37,998 nucleotides of DNA, from positions 1 to 37,998 of the forward strand of contig JBGVRX010000012.1 in assembly GCA_045128835.1 (NCBI GenBank). The letters run 5' to 3'. The translations under genes were made by a program, and so were the position numbers. The stretch is from CALVUJ01 sp045128835. Its GTDB lineage: Bacteria; Bacillota_I; Bacilli_A; RFN20; DUOF01. This document shows, piece by piece, positions 1 through 8,110 of this stretch (its first letter is position 1; each line of letters opens with the position of its first letter). Under the pieces are notes generated by a model. It was not told the origin of the DNA and ran no database searches. It was given only the letters and a program-made list of their open reading frames with translations.

Positions 1-57
1 CTTTGCTTTTTCTTCTGGTGTTCGCATTATGTTTTTTGTTCCATTTGGTCTGCTCAT
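1..57 (-). CDS. 5' end of a leftward gene, probably IS transposase (orfA-like), partial
   Basis: On the minus strand an ATG at 55-57 is preceded by GGAGG at 66-70 and opens 19 codons that run off the window edge: MSRPNGTKNIMRTPEEKAK. A basic, Pro/Gly-containing start followed by a RTPEEK-like stretch is the usual opening of helix-turn-helix orfA proteins of IS3-type elements, but 19 residues cannot prove this. The context supports it: the neighbouring gene at 141-488 looks cut in two at about the point where a hairpin (90-127) would mark the element end. It could instead be any small HTH protein. Confidence 0.45.
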   Translation of the reverse strand, partial: MSRPNGTKNIMRTPEEKAK

Positions 58-78
58 GTTGTTTTCCTCCTTTATTCT

Positions 79-87
79 AGTATAACA
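79..87 (-). promoter_or_regulatory. extended -10 promoter for the leftward gene
   Basis: Reading leftward, TGTTATACT gives a TGn element plus a TATACT hexamer (79-84), 21 bp before the ATG codon and just upstream of its GGAGG. No good -35 was seen at the matching distance, as is common for extended -10 promoters. Confidence 0.45.
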
Positions 88-89
88 AA

Positions 90-127
90 AAAAGTAGGCT
101 GAGTTTTTTTACTCTTTGTCTACTTTT
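90..127. repeat. hairpin at the likely end of the mobile element
   Basis: AAAAGTAG (90-97) pairs with CTACTTTT (120-127), and inside it GAGT (101-104) pairs with ACTC (111-114) around a T run. It could shield the element from outside transcription, act as a terminator, or be part of the element's terminal repeat. It lies between the leftward gene start and the truncated glycohydrolase. Confidence 0.5.
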
Positions 128-140
128 ATTAAATCACTTC

Positions 141-488
141 ATGGTAGCGCTTATTATCTTTTATTTTAGAAAAGGGTATTCTAAAGATGAAATTATTAAG
201 AAGATGAATTTAGAAATAAAAGAACCTAATATTTCTAAATTTAACTATACTTGTGAAGATACAATTGATGTTTGTTTGTATTCTCTTTTTAATTCGACTA
301 GTTTTGAAGATAGTTTAAGATTTGCGATATCTTTTGGAGGAGATACAGATACAAATGCATGCATTGTTGGAAGTATGGCAGAAGCTTTATATGGAATAGA
401 TAAAAGTTTAGTAGACAAGGCTATTTCAAAGTTGCCTAGTGAGTTTGTTTCAGTATTAGAGAAAGGCTACCAAAACATTAAAAAATAA
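141..488 (+). pseudogene. ADP-ribosylglycohydrolase, C-terminal remnant
   Basis: The 115 residues match only the C-terminal third of the DraG/ADP-ribosylglycohydrolase family (normally about 260-350 aa), which removes ADP-ribose from proteins or small molecules with two Mg2+ ions. The family hallmark SFGGDTDTNA is intact at about residues 64-73; the two Asp are metal ligands in the family. Everything N-terminal, including the first metal-binding motif, is absent. The ATG at 141 lacks a ribosome binding site, and the frame stays open back to 81 through sequence unlike the family, so this ATG is probably an internal Met of the original gene. The break coincides with the element end on the left. 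Probably non-functional. Confidence 0.75.
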
Positions 489-532
489 AAAAAGTTAACA
501 GATGAGTTGTTTAATGCGAAAGGGAAGAAGTA

Positions 533-561
533 TTGACAACACAAATAAATAATGTTAGGGT
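533..561 (+). promoter_or_regulatory. promoter for the HD-domain gene
   Basis: A consensus TTGACA at 533-538 is followed after 17 bp by a weak hexamer TAGGGT at 556-561, which is preceded by a TGn extension at 553-555. It lies about 60 bp before the ATG at 623. Confidence 0.4.
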
Positions 562-622
562 ATATGGGCTTTCTTTAGTAGTTTATTAATAAAGAACAGC
601 AAATAAGAAAGGTGAAAAATAA

Positions 623-1192
623 ATGAATTATATAGAATTAGTAACGTCAGAGATTATGCAATTAAATAAGAAATACATTGATAATTCTCCAGACAATTAC
701 GACTTTTGGGAGCAACATATTAAGTATGTTGTTTACGAAGCCAAATTATTAGCAGAAAGATATAATGCAGATATGGAAATAGTTGAATTAGGTGCCTTAT
801 TACACGATATAGCATTAATGGCTGGTGTTGGCGGTAGAGTTGATCATCACACTAATGGTGCAAAATTAGCAGATGAGTTATTAAGAAAAATTGGATATCC
901 AGAAAGTAAAATAAATAGAGTTGTAGGGTGTGTTTTAAATCACCGCTCTAGTAAGAATGCGACAAATAATGAAGAAGTATGTGTAGCAGATGCAGATATC
1001 CTTGCTCATTTTGATAATATTCCTTTATTGTTTAATTCAGCATTTAATAGAAACAATGTTAATATTGAAACAATAAAAGGTTGGATGAAAGATTGCCTTG
1101 CAAAGGAATATGATGATTTAAGTGATAGAAGTAAAGATTATTTCTCTATAAGATATAAACTTATATGTAATGTTTTGTTTGTTAATTATTAA
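623..1192 (+). CDS. HD-domain phosphohydrolase, uncharacterised
   Basis: A 189-aa cytoplasmic protein of the HD superfamily (metal-dependent phosphohydrolases acting on nucleotides or other phosphate esters). Visible ligands in family order are H32 (WEQH), the HD pair H61-D62 (LLHDIA), further His at 75-76 and 107, and D123/D125 in VADADILAHF. There is no second domain, so the substrate cannot be named; small stand-alone HD proteins of this type are often annotated only as hydrolases. The start is set by AGGTG ten bases upstream. It is flanked by its own promoter-like site and a terminator at 1233, so it seems monocistronic. Confidence 0.8.
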   Translation: MNYIELVTSEIMQLNKKYIDNSPDNYDFWEQHIKYVVYEAKLLAERYNADMEIVELGALLHDIALMAGVGGRVDHHTNGAKLADELLRKIGYPESKINRVVGCVLNHRSSKNATNNEEVCVADADILAHFDNIPLLFNSAFNRNNVNIETIKGWMKDCLAKEYDDLSDRSKDYFSIRYKLICNVLFVNY

Positions 1193-1232
1193 AGGATTTT
1201 ATTTAACAAACTTTTATTAAGTCAAAAGAATG

Positions 1233-1260
1233 AAGGCCTGAAATAAGGCTTTTTATTTTT
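1233..1260 (+). terminator. intrinsic terminator after the HD gene
   Basis: AAGGCCT and AGGCTTT form a 7-bp stem (one G-U) around AAATA, followed by a T-rich tract. Confidence 0.65.
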
Positions 1261-1285
1261 ACAAATTTCATTAAAATTGTATAAT
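1258..1285 (+). promoter_or_regulatory. sigma-A type promoter for the 1312-2626 genes
   Basis: TTTACA (1258-1263), a 16-bp spacer and a perfect TATAAT (1280-1285) sit 27 bp before the ATG at 1312. The -35 overlaps the T tract of the upstream terminator. Confidence 0.65.
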
Positions 1286-1311
1286 GTTATTATGAAAGAA
1301 GGCTGAAGATT

Positions 1312-1938
1312 ATGAAGATATATTTTAGGGCTACTATTGAATACGACATCACTAGATGCGATGTTGAAAGTGTAAGTTATGAATATTCAATTGAAGAATT
1401 TGATAAAAACGAGAGGCCTTCTAGGGGATGTTACGATTATTCCGAATTTGATATACCAGATTGGTTTAGTGAAGAAGAAGCCGAAAGTTTATGTGAAAAA
1501 ATGATATATGATTTTAAAAATAGCGAAGTTTCGTTTAATAAAACTTTAGAGATAGAAATCAATAAAAAAGAAGATTTTATGGATTCTATGAAAGGATTCA
1601 AAGAATTTAGGGTTGAAAATTCTAATATCAAAACTATTAATATGTCTGTTTATATGGTTTATAGGGGTAATTTTAATGATGAAAGATTAGTAGAAACTCT
1701 AGATATAAGTATTGATGATTTAAAGGATAAAGAACTTGTTTGGTATGATTTATATTTAGGTAAGAAGAATGATAATAAGGTTAAAATAGCACCGGCGTAT
1801 TTAGAAGGAAATGAATTATATTTATTACAGGATGATGATGGAGAAATAAGTGTGGTTAAAAAGAATGGATTTGTGATGTATTATAGTGATGATTATGATG
1901 AAAAGTATATAATATCAACGCAAATTTATTGTGGGTAG
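1312..1938 (+). CDS. hypothetical acidic protein
   Basis: A 208-aa protein I do not recognise. It is strongly acidic, with many Asp/Glu, notably DDDGE at about 174-178 and DDYDE near 193-197. It lacks a signal peptide or membrane segment, so it is probably cytosolic. Alternating hydrophobic and charged residues suggest a mostly beta fold. Its promoter lies directly upstream and the metallopeptidase gene starts 22 bp downstream, so the two are probably co-transcribed. Nothing seen assigns a function. Confidence 0.75.
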   Translation: MKIYFRATIEYDITRCDVESVSYEYSIEEFDKNERPSRGCYDYSEFDIPDWFSEEEAESLCEKMIYDFKNSEVSFNKTLEIEINKKEDFMDSMKGFKEFRVENSNIKTINMSVYMVYRGNFNDERLVETLDISIDDLKDKELVWYDLYLGKKNDNKVKIAPAYLEGNELYLLQDDDGEISVVKKNGFVMYYSDDYDEKYIISTQIYCG

Positions 1939-1960
1939 TAAGTAGAGGGTTTAGTTTGAA

Positions 1961-2626
1961 ATGGAAAGATTGGTAAAAAAAGATAAATATATCGATTATG
2001 AAATTATAAGAACTAATAAAAAGAAGGACTTTTATTTAGCGTCTATAAAAGATGGTGTTGTTTATATGAATGTTCCAGAATATGCGGATAATAAAACGAT
2101 AAAGATGGTTTTAAATCAAAGGTTTTTAGATTTATATTATAAAATTCATCCTGAAGAAAGATATGTTCTTCATTATAAGGGAAAGAAGTATATTGTTAAA
2201 TGTTTAAAAGGTTCTAGTGATAAAGTTATTGTTGGTGATGATGAGATAATAATTAGGGCTGTTAAAGTTACAAAAAATTATTTTTCTAATGTTCTTTATA
2301 AATATTTTACTAGGGTTGTTGAAGAGGATATATATAAGTTAATGGGTGATGTTATTGTTGATTTTAAAGAAATTAGTATTCCTAAAATTGTTGTCAAAAA
2401 GATAAAAGGTTATTTAGGATATAATTATGGTGATCATATTAAGATATCTCCGTATATCGCTAAATATGATCAAAAGTTTGTGAAGGTATTGTTATATCAT
2501 GAGTTATGTCATTCTCTTGTCCATGGTCATCCTAGGGCCTTTTGGGATGTTCTTAACTCTAAATTAGAAAATGGTGAAGAACTTAATAAGGAAATGAATA
2601 GCACTACTTTTAATGATTATTTATAA
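1961..2626 (+). CDS. YgjP/DUF45-type metal-dependent hydrolase
   Basis: A 221-aa protein whose C-terminal part carries the zinc-peptidase signature of the YgjP-like (DUF45) family: H180-E-L-C-H184 followed by H190 and FW (HGHPRAFW), the spacing of the family's HExxH-x5-H-x3-FW motif. H180, H184 and H190 would bind zinc and E181 would be catalytic. The N-terminal half is beta-rich and Lys-rich and weakly conserved in such proteins. No secretion signal. Its physiological substrate is unknown; members are found in most bacteria, often as single genes. It follows the acidic protein by 22 bp and ends 79 bp before the membrane protein. Confidence 0.8.
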   Translation: MERLVKKDKYIDYEIIRTNKKKDFYLASIKDGVVYMNVPEYADNKTIKMVLNQRFLDLYYKIHPEERYVLHYKGKKYIVKCLKGSSDKVIVGDDEIIIRAVKVTKNYFSNVLYKYFTRVVEEDIYKLMGDVIVDFKEISIPKIVVKKIKGYLGYNYGDHIKISPYIAKYDQKFVKVLLYHELCHSLVHGHPRAFWDVLNSKLENGEELNKEMNSTTFNDYL

Positions 2627-2652
2627 ATTAATGGATTGTTTGTTTATAAATG

Positions 2653-2681
2653 CTGGCAAATTAAATAAAAAGAGGTATAAT
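2653..2681 (+). promoter_or_regulatory. promoter for the membrane-protein gene
   Basis: CTGGCA (2653-2658), a 17-bp spacer and a perfect TATAAT (2676-2681) lie just before GGAGGG and the ATG at 2706. Confidence 0.5.
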
Positions 2682-2705
2682 TGTTATTGTTTGGAGGGAA
2701 AATTT

Positions 2706-3668
2706 ATGGGTAAATGGATTAGATTAGGTATATCTGGTGCGGTAGCAGGTCTTTTAGTTTTAATTGGTGTATTGGCTAAATCTCCTATTATGTTTTGGTT
2801 GGCGCCAGGAATTTTAGGGTTAGTACATGTTGTTCTTTGGGATGTTTTAAAATTTGATGCTTTAGATAACGGCTTTTTTAAATTTTTAAAACTTGTTGCT
2901 TTTGTTGGAGTTTATGTGATTTTACTACTTGTGATTTCAAAACAATCAATTTCAATGATTAATGGAGAATTATTTAGTATTGAAAATACATATTCTGATT
3001 TAAAGATTTGTTCTATTACAGGAGCGATTGGTATGCTTACTTTCACATTATTTGCTGGTATGGCATGTGTTGAAAGTTTTGGTAATAGAAATGTAGGACC
3101 TGCTGTTTCAGGTGTTGGAGTTGCGATGGGATTATTAGTTGGAGTAGTGGCTTACTTTGGTGGAGCTATATCTTCTGGAGTTGCTAAATTTCTTGCTTGG
3201 GTTCCAGTAGTAATAACAGCATTTGTGATGTTTGGTTACATTAAAGAAAATGGTTTAGTATATAACGATTTACCAGAGGATGCAGGTTTTGTTGGATTTG
3301 GAAAAAAAGGATTCTCTAAAGTTCCTAAAACTGGTAGACCACTTGAGGATTCATTAAATGTAGTTGCATGGAGTGAATCAAGATATTTAAACTTATACCA
3401 CAGTAACAATATGGATGTTAAAGTAACATATTCAATTTATACTTATTCAGTTGATTTTACGATTAATGCGACTGTATATAGTAATTCAGCAGGTATGACT
3501 CAAGCTCAAGCCAATGACGTTAATAAACAAATTAACGATATCTTAAAAAGTAAACAAGATAAAATTATTAAAAAGGCGAGAAAGAGTTTAGACGATTTAA
3601 AAGCTAAAAATGCTATTGATACAGCCTACGATATAAACGTTAAAGTTGGTAGTGTTGATATAAAATAG
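2706..3668 (+). CDS. uncharacterised multi-pass membrane protein with soluble C-terminal domain
   Basis: A 320-aa protein starting at the ATG at 2706, chosen because GGAGGG lies 7 bp upstream; an in-frame ATG at 2613 would overlap the preceding gene and has no binding site. About five hydrophobic segments fill residues 1-200 (GAVAGLLVLIGVLA, then VGVYVILLLVI, and three more with Gly-rich faces). The last 110 residues are soluble, contain DUF-like beta segments (VTYSIYTYSVDFTINATVYS) and end in a Lys-rich helix (about 265-300) that could be a coiled coil. I do not recognise the family. It has its own promoter and a strong terminator, so it is probably a single-gene unit. Confidence 0.75.
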   Translation: MGKWIRLGISGAVAGLLVLIGVLAKSPIMFWLAPGILGLVHVVLWDVLKFDALDNGFFKFLKLVAFVGVYVILLLVISKQSISMINGELFSIENTYSDLKICSITGAIGMLTFTLFAGMACVESFGNRNVGPAVSGVGVAMGLLVGVVAYFGGAISSGVAKFLAWVPVVITAFVMFGYIKENGLVYNDLPEDAGFVGFGKKGFSKVPKTGRPLEDSLNVVAWSESRYLNLYHSNNMDVKVTYSIYTYSVDFTINATVYSNSAGMTQAQANDVNKQINDILKSKQDKIIKKARKSLDDLKAKNAIDTAYDINVKVGSVDIK

Positions 3669-3676
3669 TAAATAAG

Positions 3677-3705
3677 AAGGTTCACAGTAATGTGAATCTT
3701 TTTTT
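3677..3705 (+). terminator. intrinsic terminator
   Basis: AAGGTTCACA and TGTGAATCTT form a 10-bp stem (one G-U) around a GTAA loop, followed by a run of T. Confidence 0.8.
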
Positions 3706-3764
3706 ATGTTTTATTTTTTTATTATTCATTTAATGATAAACTTTATTTGGATGGTGAGATATTC

Positions 3765-4199
3765 ATGAAAAAAATATTAGTTTTTGTTTCATTAGCTATG
3801 ACATTAATTATTAGTGGTTGTGATTTGTCCCATAAGCATTATTATAACGATAGAGGTGTTTGTAATTGTGGGGATGATATTGCCGAGGAATTAAGTTATT
3901 TGAATGATGAATATAATTCTAATGAACATACTATTGAGAATGGTAAAACCTATTATTACAAGTTTAAGGCAAATGGTGAAGAGGGCATTGATTTTTACTT
4001 AGAAAGTCAAGATGTTTCTTTTGATAGAATAGAGATTAGAGCTGATGGAATGCTTCAAACTACAGCTGGGCATAAAAATTATGATTATAAAGTTTTTACA
4101 TATAGCGGACAAACTTTAATTAAAGATAAATTTTATTTTTTAAAAGTCACTTATAAAGGTGAAGGAATGATAAAACTCATTTTAAGGGAAGCGGTATAA
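3765..4199 (+). CDS. lipoprotein with His/Cys cluster
   Basis: A 144-aa secreted lipoprotein. Start 3765 is preferred to the in-frame 3747 because GGTGAG sits 8 bp before it and it gives a perfect signal peptide: MKK, a hydrophobic core, then the lipobox ISGC with C19 as the lipidated residue. Directly after it, H23, H25, C33 and C35 (HKH, then CNC) could bind one metal ion. The remaining about 100 residues look like a small beta sandwich (YYYKFKANGEEG, FYFLKVTY), reminiscent of pre-peptidase C-terminal domains. The gene is 4 bp before the esterase gene, so both products probably act together at the outer face of the membrane. Function unknown. Confidence 0.75.
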   Translation: MKKILVFVSLAMTLIISGCDLSHKHYYNDRGVCNCGDDIAEELSYLNDEYNSNEHTIENGKTYYYKFKANGEEGIDFYLESQDVSFDRIEIRADGMLQTTAGHKNYDYKVFTYSGQTLIKDKFYFLKVTYKGEGMIKLILREAV

Positions 4200-4203
4200 G
4201 GTT

Positions 4204-5142
4204 ATGAAATTGAAGAAGAGATATATTATTTTAATTGTAGCGGTCTTAGTTTTAGCTATATTGTTAGGGGGTTATTTTTATTTTAAGAATAAGGGTCCAA
4301 GAGATTCTACTCCTGCGAATATGGAATTTGTTATCAACGATACATTAGAGAATGGAAATGGAGAAAAAGTGAAAGTATTTTTATTAGCGGGCCAATCTAA
4401 TGCCTCTGGAGTATCGCATACAAGTGAGCTAAAGAAAAATATAAGTGAAGATAAATTCTTGGAGTATGAAGCAGGCTATAATAACGTCTTTATTAATTAT
4501 TATAATGATAATGGTAACAATTTTTCTTCTGGTTTTATTAATGTCAAAATAAATCAAGGTTGTTCGAAGGGAACTTTTGGTCCTGAATTAGGAATGGGAG
4601 AAAAGCTTGCGGAGTTATATCCAAATGAAAAAATCTTTATAATCAAATATGCTTGGGGAGGAACTAATCTTTACGAACAATGGAATAGTAAAATAGGCAA
4701 TATATATAAAGCATTTATCAAATTCACCAAAGAATCTATGGATTACTTGGATTCTAAAAACTATAATGCCGAGATTGTTTCTATGATGTGGATGCAAGGT
4801 GAATCTGATGCAAATGATGCATATGCTTGGAAATATGAGAGTAATCTTTCAAGATTAGTAAAATCTGTAAGAGATGATTTAAGCAATTATATTTGTTCGA
4901 ATGGAATGTATTTTGTTGATGCTTATATTTCAAACGCTACTTATTGGGGAAGATATGAGACAATAAATGCGGCTAAACAAAGTGTTTGCGATAGTAATGA
5001 ATTAAATCTATGTATAGATACGATTAATGAAGGTTTATCATTTGATAAAGAGCCCGAAGGGGGACCTGATTTAGCTCATTATGATTCTCTTAGTGAAATA
5101 AAATTGGGATATTTATTCGTTGAAACATTTGCTAGAGTTTAA
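4204..5142 (+). CDS. membrane-anchored SASA-domain carbohydrate esterase
   Basis: A 312-aa protein with an N-terminal membrane anchor (about 7-27) and an extracytoplasmic SGNH-type hydrolase of the SASA/CE6 group (sialate O-acetylesterase and acetylxylan esterase relatives), which removes acetyl groups from sugars. Family landmarks are LAGQSN with nucleophile S65, WMQGESD at 196-202, and DLAHYD with H292 as the likely catalytic His. No transporter or glycosidase lies nearby to suggest the glycan; cell-wall or mucin-type sugars are both possible. It sits between the lipoprotein (4-bp gap) and a methyltransferase (11-bp gap) in one transcription unit. Confidence 0.85.
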   Translation: MKLKKRYIILIVAVLVLAILLGGYFYFKNKGPRDSTPANMEFVINDTLENGNGEKVKVFLLAGQSNASGVSHTSELKKNISEDKFLEYEAGYNNVFINYYNDNGNNFSSGFINVKINQGCSKGTFGPELGMGEKLAELYPNEKIFIIKYAWGGTNLYEQWNSKIGNIYKAFIKFTKESMDYLDSKNYNAEIVSMMWMQGESDANDAYAWKYESNLSRLVKSVRDDLSNYICSNGMYFVDAYISNATYWGRYETINAAKQSVCDSNELNLCIDTINEGLSFDKEPEGGPDLAHYDSLSEIKLGYLFVETFARV

Positions 5143-5153
5143 GGAGTGGAATT

Positions 5154-5909
5154 ATGAAGGAATTAGAATTTTATCAAAATGTTAAAAATTGGGATTTTAG
5201 TATGATTAATTATACTTGCGATAATTTAACAAATTGGGATATGTATGAAGAATTGAATAATACTGTTACTAGAGATAGTAAGGTTTTAGATTTAGGAACA
5301 GGTGGAGGAGAAAAGGTTTTGGAATTTTTCCCTGATTGTGAAGAAATACTAGGCACAGATTTTTCTAGTGAGATGGTGGAGACTGCTAGAAAAAATTTAA
5401 TAAAAAGAGGAAGAAAAAATATATCTTTTAGGGTGATGGATAATTTGAATATGGATACTCCTAAAGATTATTTCGATGTTGTGGTTGCTAGACATACATG
5501 TATTGATGCGAAACAAATTTATGATACATTAAAGAAGGATGGTAAATTAATATTAAGAGGTGTAGATAAATTAGATTGTTATGGTCTTAAACTTATGTTT
5601 AATAAGGGACAAGCTTTTTTTGATGAGAAACCTATTAGTGTTATTGATTATGAAAATATTATAAAAGCTGGATTTAGACATATTGAACTTATTCCTATTC
5701 ATGTTAGAGAATATTATAGAAGTAAAGAGGATTTATTAGCGTTGTTATTTAAAACTCCAATATTAATGGATTTTTCTGAAGAAGGAGAAAATGAAGATTT
5801 GAAAATAGATTTTGATTTAAATGTTTTGGATAGATATATTGAAGAAAATAACACTGAAAAAGGGATTCTTTTAATTAGAAGATATTATGGAATTGTAGCG
5901 GTGAAATGA
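5154..5909 (+). CDS. class I SAM-dependent methyltransferase
   Basis: A 251-aa cytosolic Rossmann-fold methyltransferase. Motif I is VLDLGTGGG at 44-52, the acidic residue after strand 2 is in GTDFS (about 68), and the strand 4 region is YFDVVVARH (about 108-116), unlike the usual D/N-PP of nucleic-acid methylases, so a small-molecule substrate is more likely. The final 90 residues form a family-specific cap. GGAG is positioned 7 bp before the ATG. It is last in the lipoprotein-esterase unit and ends before a terminator at 5947. The substrate cannot be named. Confidence 0.8.
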   Translation: MKELEFYQNVKNWDFSMINYTCDNLTNWDMYEELNNTVTRDSKVLDLGTGGGEKVLEFFPDCEEILGTDFSSEMVETARKNLIKRGRKNISFRVMDNLNMDTPKDYFDVVVARHTCIDAKQIYDTLKKDGKLILRGVDKLDCYGLKLMFNKGQAFFDEKPISVIDYENIIKAGFRHIELIPIHVREYYRSKEDLLALLFKTPILMDFSEEGENEDLKIDFDLNVLDRYIEENNTEKGILLIRRYYGIVAVK

Positions 5910-5946
5910 TTTTATTAGTGTGATAAATAAGAATGTTTTATTCTTG

Positions 5947-5972
5947 AAAGGTCTGTACTGACCTTTTTATTT
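5947..5972 (+). terminator. intrinsic terminator
   Basis: AAAGGTC and GACCTTT pair around TGTACT, followed by T-rich sequence. Confidence 0.7.
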
Positions 5973-5990
5973 TTATTTATTCGACATTGT

Positions 5991-6020
5991 TTGACAATAA
6001 AAGACAGCATTTAGTAAAAT
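5991..6020 (+). promoter_or_regulatory. promoter for the degV-GNAT genes
   Basis: A consensus TTGACA (5991-5996), an 18-bp spacer and TAAAAT (6015-6020). The first 17 bases of this promoter (5990-6006) recur exactly before the Cse60-like gene at 33965-33981. Confidence 0.6.
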
Positions 6021-6092
6021 ATTAATACTGTCAATTGAAGGCAGTGATTTTATAGTGAAATAACAATTTTATTAGAGTAAAGGGGTAATTTT

Positions 6093-6962
6093 ATGTATAC
6101 ATTATTTACAGATACAGATACAGATATAACATTAGAAGAAGCTAAAAAGTTTGGATATAAATTAATAAGTATGCCTTATTGTGTTGATGGCAAGGAAGTA
6201 TATCCTTACGAAGATTATGAAGTTTTTGATTATGAAAGTTTTTACGGATCTTTAAGGGATGGAGTTCTTCCTTCTACTTGTGCGATTAGTCCAGTTAAAT
6301 ATATTGAATATTTTGAAGAAGAGTTTAAGAATGGTAAAGATATTTTATATGTTCATTTTTCTAAGGCAATGAGTGGTACTTTTAATGCTATGAATATTGC
6401 ATATGAAGAGTTAAAGGAGAAATATCCAAAAAGAAAGTTATATACAATAGATACGAAAGGTATAACTATTTTAAGTAATCTTATCGTCAAAGAAATTGGG
6501 GATATGTACTTGCAAGGAAAGTCTCTTGAACAAATCATGGAATGGGCAAATACTGAGATTGATCATTTTGCAACATACTTTTTTGCGGATAACTTAGACT
6601 TCTTTAAAAGAAGTGGAAGAGTTAGTAATGTTAGTGCAGTAATGGGAACAATAATAGGAATTAAGCCTATAATTTATATGGATCATGAAGGAATGATGAC
6701 TAATATAACAAAAGAAAGAGGAAGAAATAAAGCTTTAAATAAATTAGTTAAATACGTCGAAGATTTAAGTGTTGATATTTATAATCATCGCGTTATTATT
6801 GGACATACTGATTCACTTGAGTTAGCTAATAAATTAGGCAATCTTCTTGTTGAAAAATATGGGGACAACTTAAGAATTGAATACGTTGTTGTAAATCCTA
6901 CAGCAGGAAGTCATTGTGGGCCAGATGCGGTTGGTGTAGCGTTCTACGCTAAACACAAATAG
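6093..6962 (+). CDS. DegV family fatty-acid-binding protein (FakB-like)
   Basis: A 289-aa cytosolic DegV-family protein, full length for the family (about 280-290). In Firmicutes such proteins hold a fatty acid so that FakA kinase can phosphorylate its carboxyl group for phospholipid synthesis. Visible landmarks: the N-terminal strand with TDTDTD, PSTCAISP at about 60-67, VHFSKAMSGTFNA, FKRSGRVS, and GPDAVGVAFYA near the C-terminus. No FakA-like kinase gene is in the window. GGGG is placed 9 bp before the ATG. The GNAT gene follows after 8 bp and is probably co-transcribed. Confidence 0.88.
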   Translation: MYTLFTDTDTDITLEEAKKFGYKLISMPYCVDGKEVYPYEDYEVFDYESFYGSLRDGVLPSTCAISPVKYIEYFEEEFKNGKDILYVHFSKAMSGTFNAMNIAYEELKEKYPKRKLYTIDTKGITILSNLIVKEIGDMYLQGKSLEQIMEWANTEIDHFATYFFADNLDFFKRSGRVSNVSAVMGTIIGIKPIIYMDHEGMMTNITKERGRNKALNKLVKYVEDLSVDIYNHRVIIGHTDSLELANKLGNLLVEKYGDNLRIEYVVVNPTAGSHCGPDAVGVAFYAKHK

Positions 6963-6970
6963 GAGGCATT

Positions 6971-8089
6971 ATGGTAGAAGTAAGAGAAGTGAAAACAAGA
7001 AAAGAGCAAAGAGAATTCTTGAATTTTCCCCTAAATTTATATGAAGGTAATCCATATTTTGTTCCACCTCTATATGGTGATGAAAAGAAGATATTTAGAA
7101 AAGATTATATGTATTTAGATCAAGCAGAAGCGATATATTTTAATGCATATAAAGATAATAAAATTGTAGGAAGAATATCGGGTATTATTCAAAGAGCTGC
7201 GAATGAAAAAAACAATGAAAAGAGAGTTAGATTTACTAGATTTGATTCAATTGATGATCAAGAAGTAGCTAATGCTTTGTTTGAGAAAGTAGAGAAGTGG
7301 GCTAAAGACAAAGGAATGGATACTGTTGTAGGTCCATTGGGGTTTTCTGATTTAGAAAGGGAAGGATTATTGATTGAAGGTTTTGATCAATTATCTACTT
7401 TTGAAGAGCAATATAATTATGATTACTATCCTAAATTAGTAGAAAACTATGGCTTTGTTAAAGAAGTTGACTGGATTGAAAGTAAATTGTATGCTCCTAA
7501 AGTTAAAGATGATAGATTAGAAAGATTGAGTTCTCTTATGATGAGAAGATACAAACTTAAATTTGGTGAAGCTAAGAATGTTAATGATTTTTTAAAGAAA
7601 TATGCAGATAAATTTTTTGATATTATTGATGAGACTTATGTAGATATTTATGGGTCTGTTCCTTTTACTCCAGGAATGAGAAAATTAATGATTTCAAACT
7701 TTAAATTAATTGTTAATCTAAAAAATGTAGCGGTAATTGTAGATGAGAATGATAAAGTTGTATGTTTTGGCATTTGTTTCCCATCTCTTGCTAGAGCTAT
7801 TCAAAAGTCTAAAGGTCATTTAACACCTTTGGCTTTAATTAGACTTTTAAAGGCTATTAAAAATCCAAAAGTATTAGATTTAGGTTTAATTGGAGTTTTA
7901 CCAGAATACCGTATGAAAGGGATTGGTTCTGCAATACTTGCTCAAGTTATGAAAATGTTAACTGAAGGTGGTATAGAATATTGTGAAACCAATTTAAATT
8001 TAGAAACAAATGATGCTATTATTAATCAATGGAAATCATTTGAAGCGGTTCAACATAAACGTCGCAGATGTTATGTTAAAACTATTTAA
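6971..8089 (+). CDS. large GNAT-type acetyltransferase (YghO-like)
   Basis: A 372-aa protein, about twice the size of a simple GNAT. The acetyl-CoA binding motif A is near residues 308-325 (VLPEYRMKGIGSAI), with R/KxxGIG for the pyrophosphate. The N-terminal half (NPYFVPPLYGDEKK, VVGPLGFSDLEREGLLIEGF) resembles the about 380-aa YghO-like proteins, which have a degenerate first and an active-looking second GNAT domain. The substrate is unknown. GGAGG lies 5 bp before the ATG, and DegV ends 8 bp upstream. A terminator follows at 8111. Confidence 0.75.
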   Translation: MVEVREVKTRKEQREFLNFPLNLYEGNPYFVPPLYGDEKKIFRKDYMYLDQAEAIYFNAYKDNKIVGRISGIIQRAANEKNNEKRVRFTRFDSIDDQEVANALFEKVEKWAKDKGMDTVVGPLGFSDLEREGLLIEGFDQLSTFEEQYNYDYYPKLVENYGFVKEVDWIESKLYAPKVKDDRLERLSSLMMRRYKLKFGEAKNVNDFLKKYADKFFDIIDETYVDIYGSVPFTPGMRKLMISNFKLIVNLKNVAVIVDENDKVVCFGICFPSLARAIQKSKGHLTPLALIRLLKAIKNPKVLDLGLIGVLPEYRMKGIGSAILAQVMKMLTEGGIEYCETNLNLETNDAIINQWKSFEAVQHKRRRCYVKTI

Positions 8090-8110
8090 AAATTAATTGA
8101 AAGAAAATGG

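Noticed and set aside
2613..2705. Longer N-terminus for the membrane protein
   Set aside because: It overlaps the metallopeptidase gene, lacks a binding site and includes a TATAAT promoter; GGAGGG marks the ATG at 2706.
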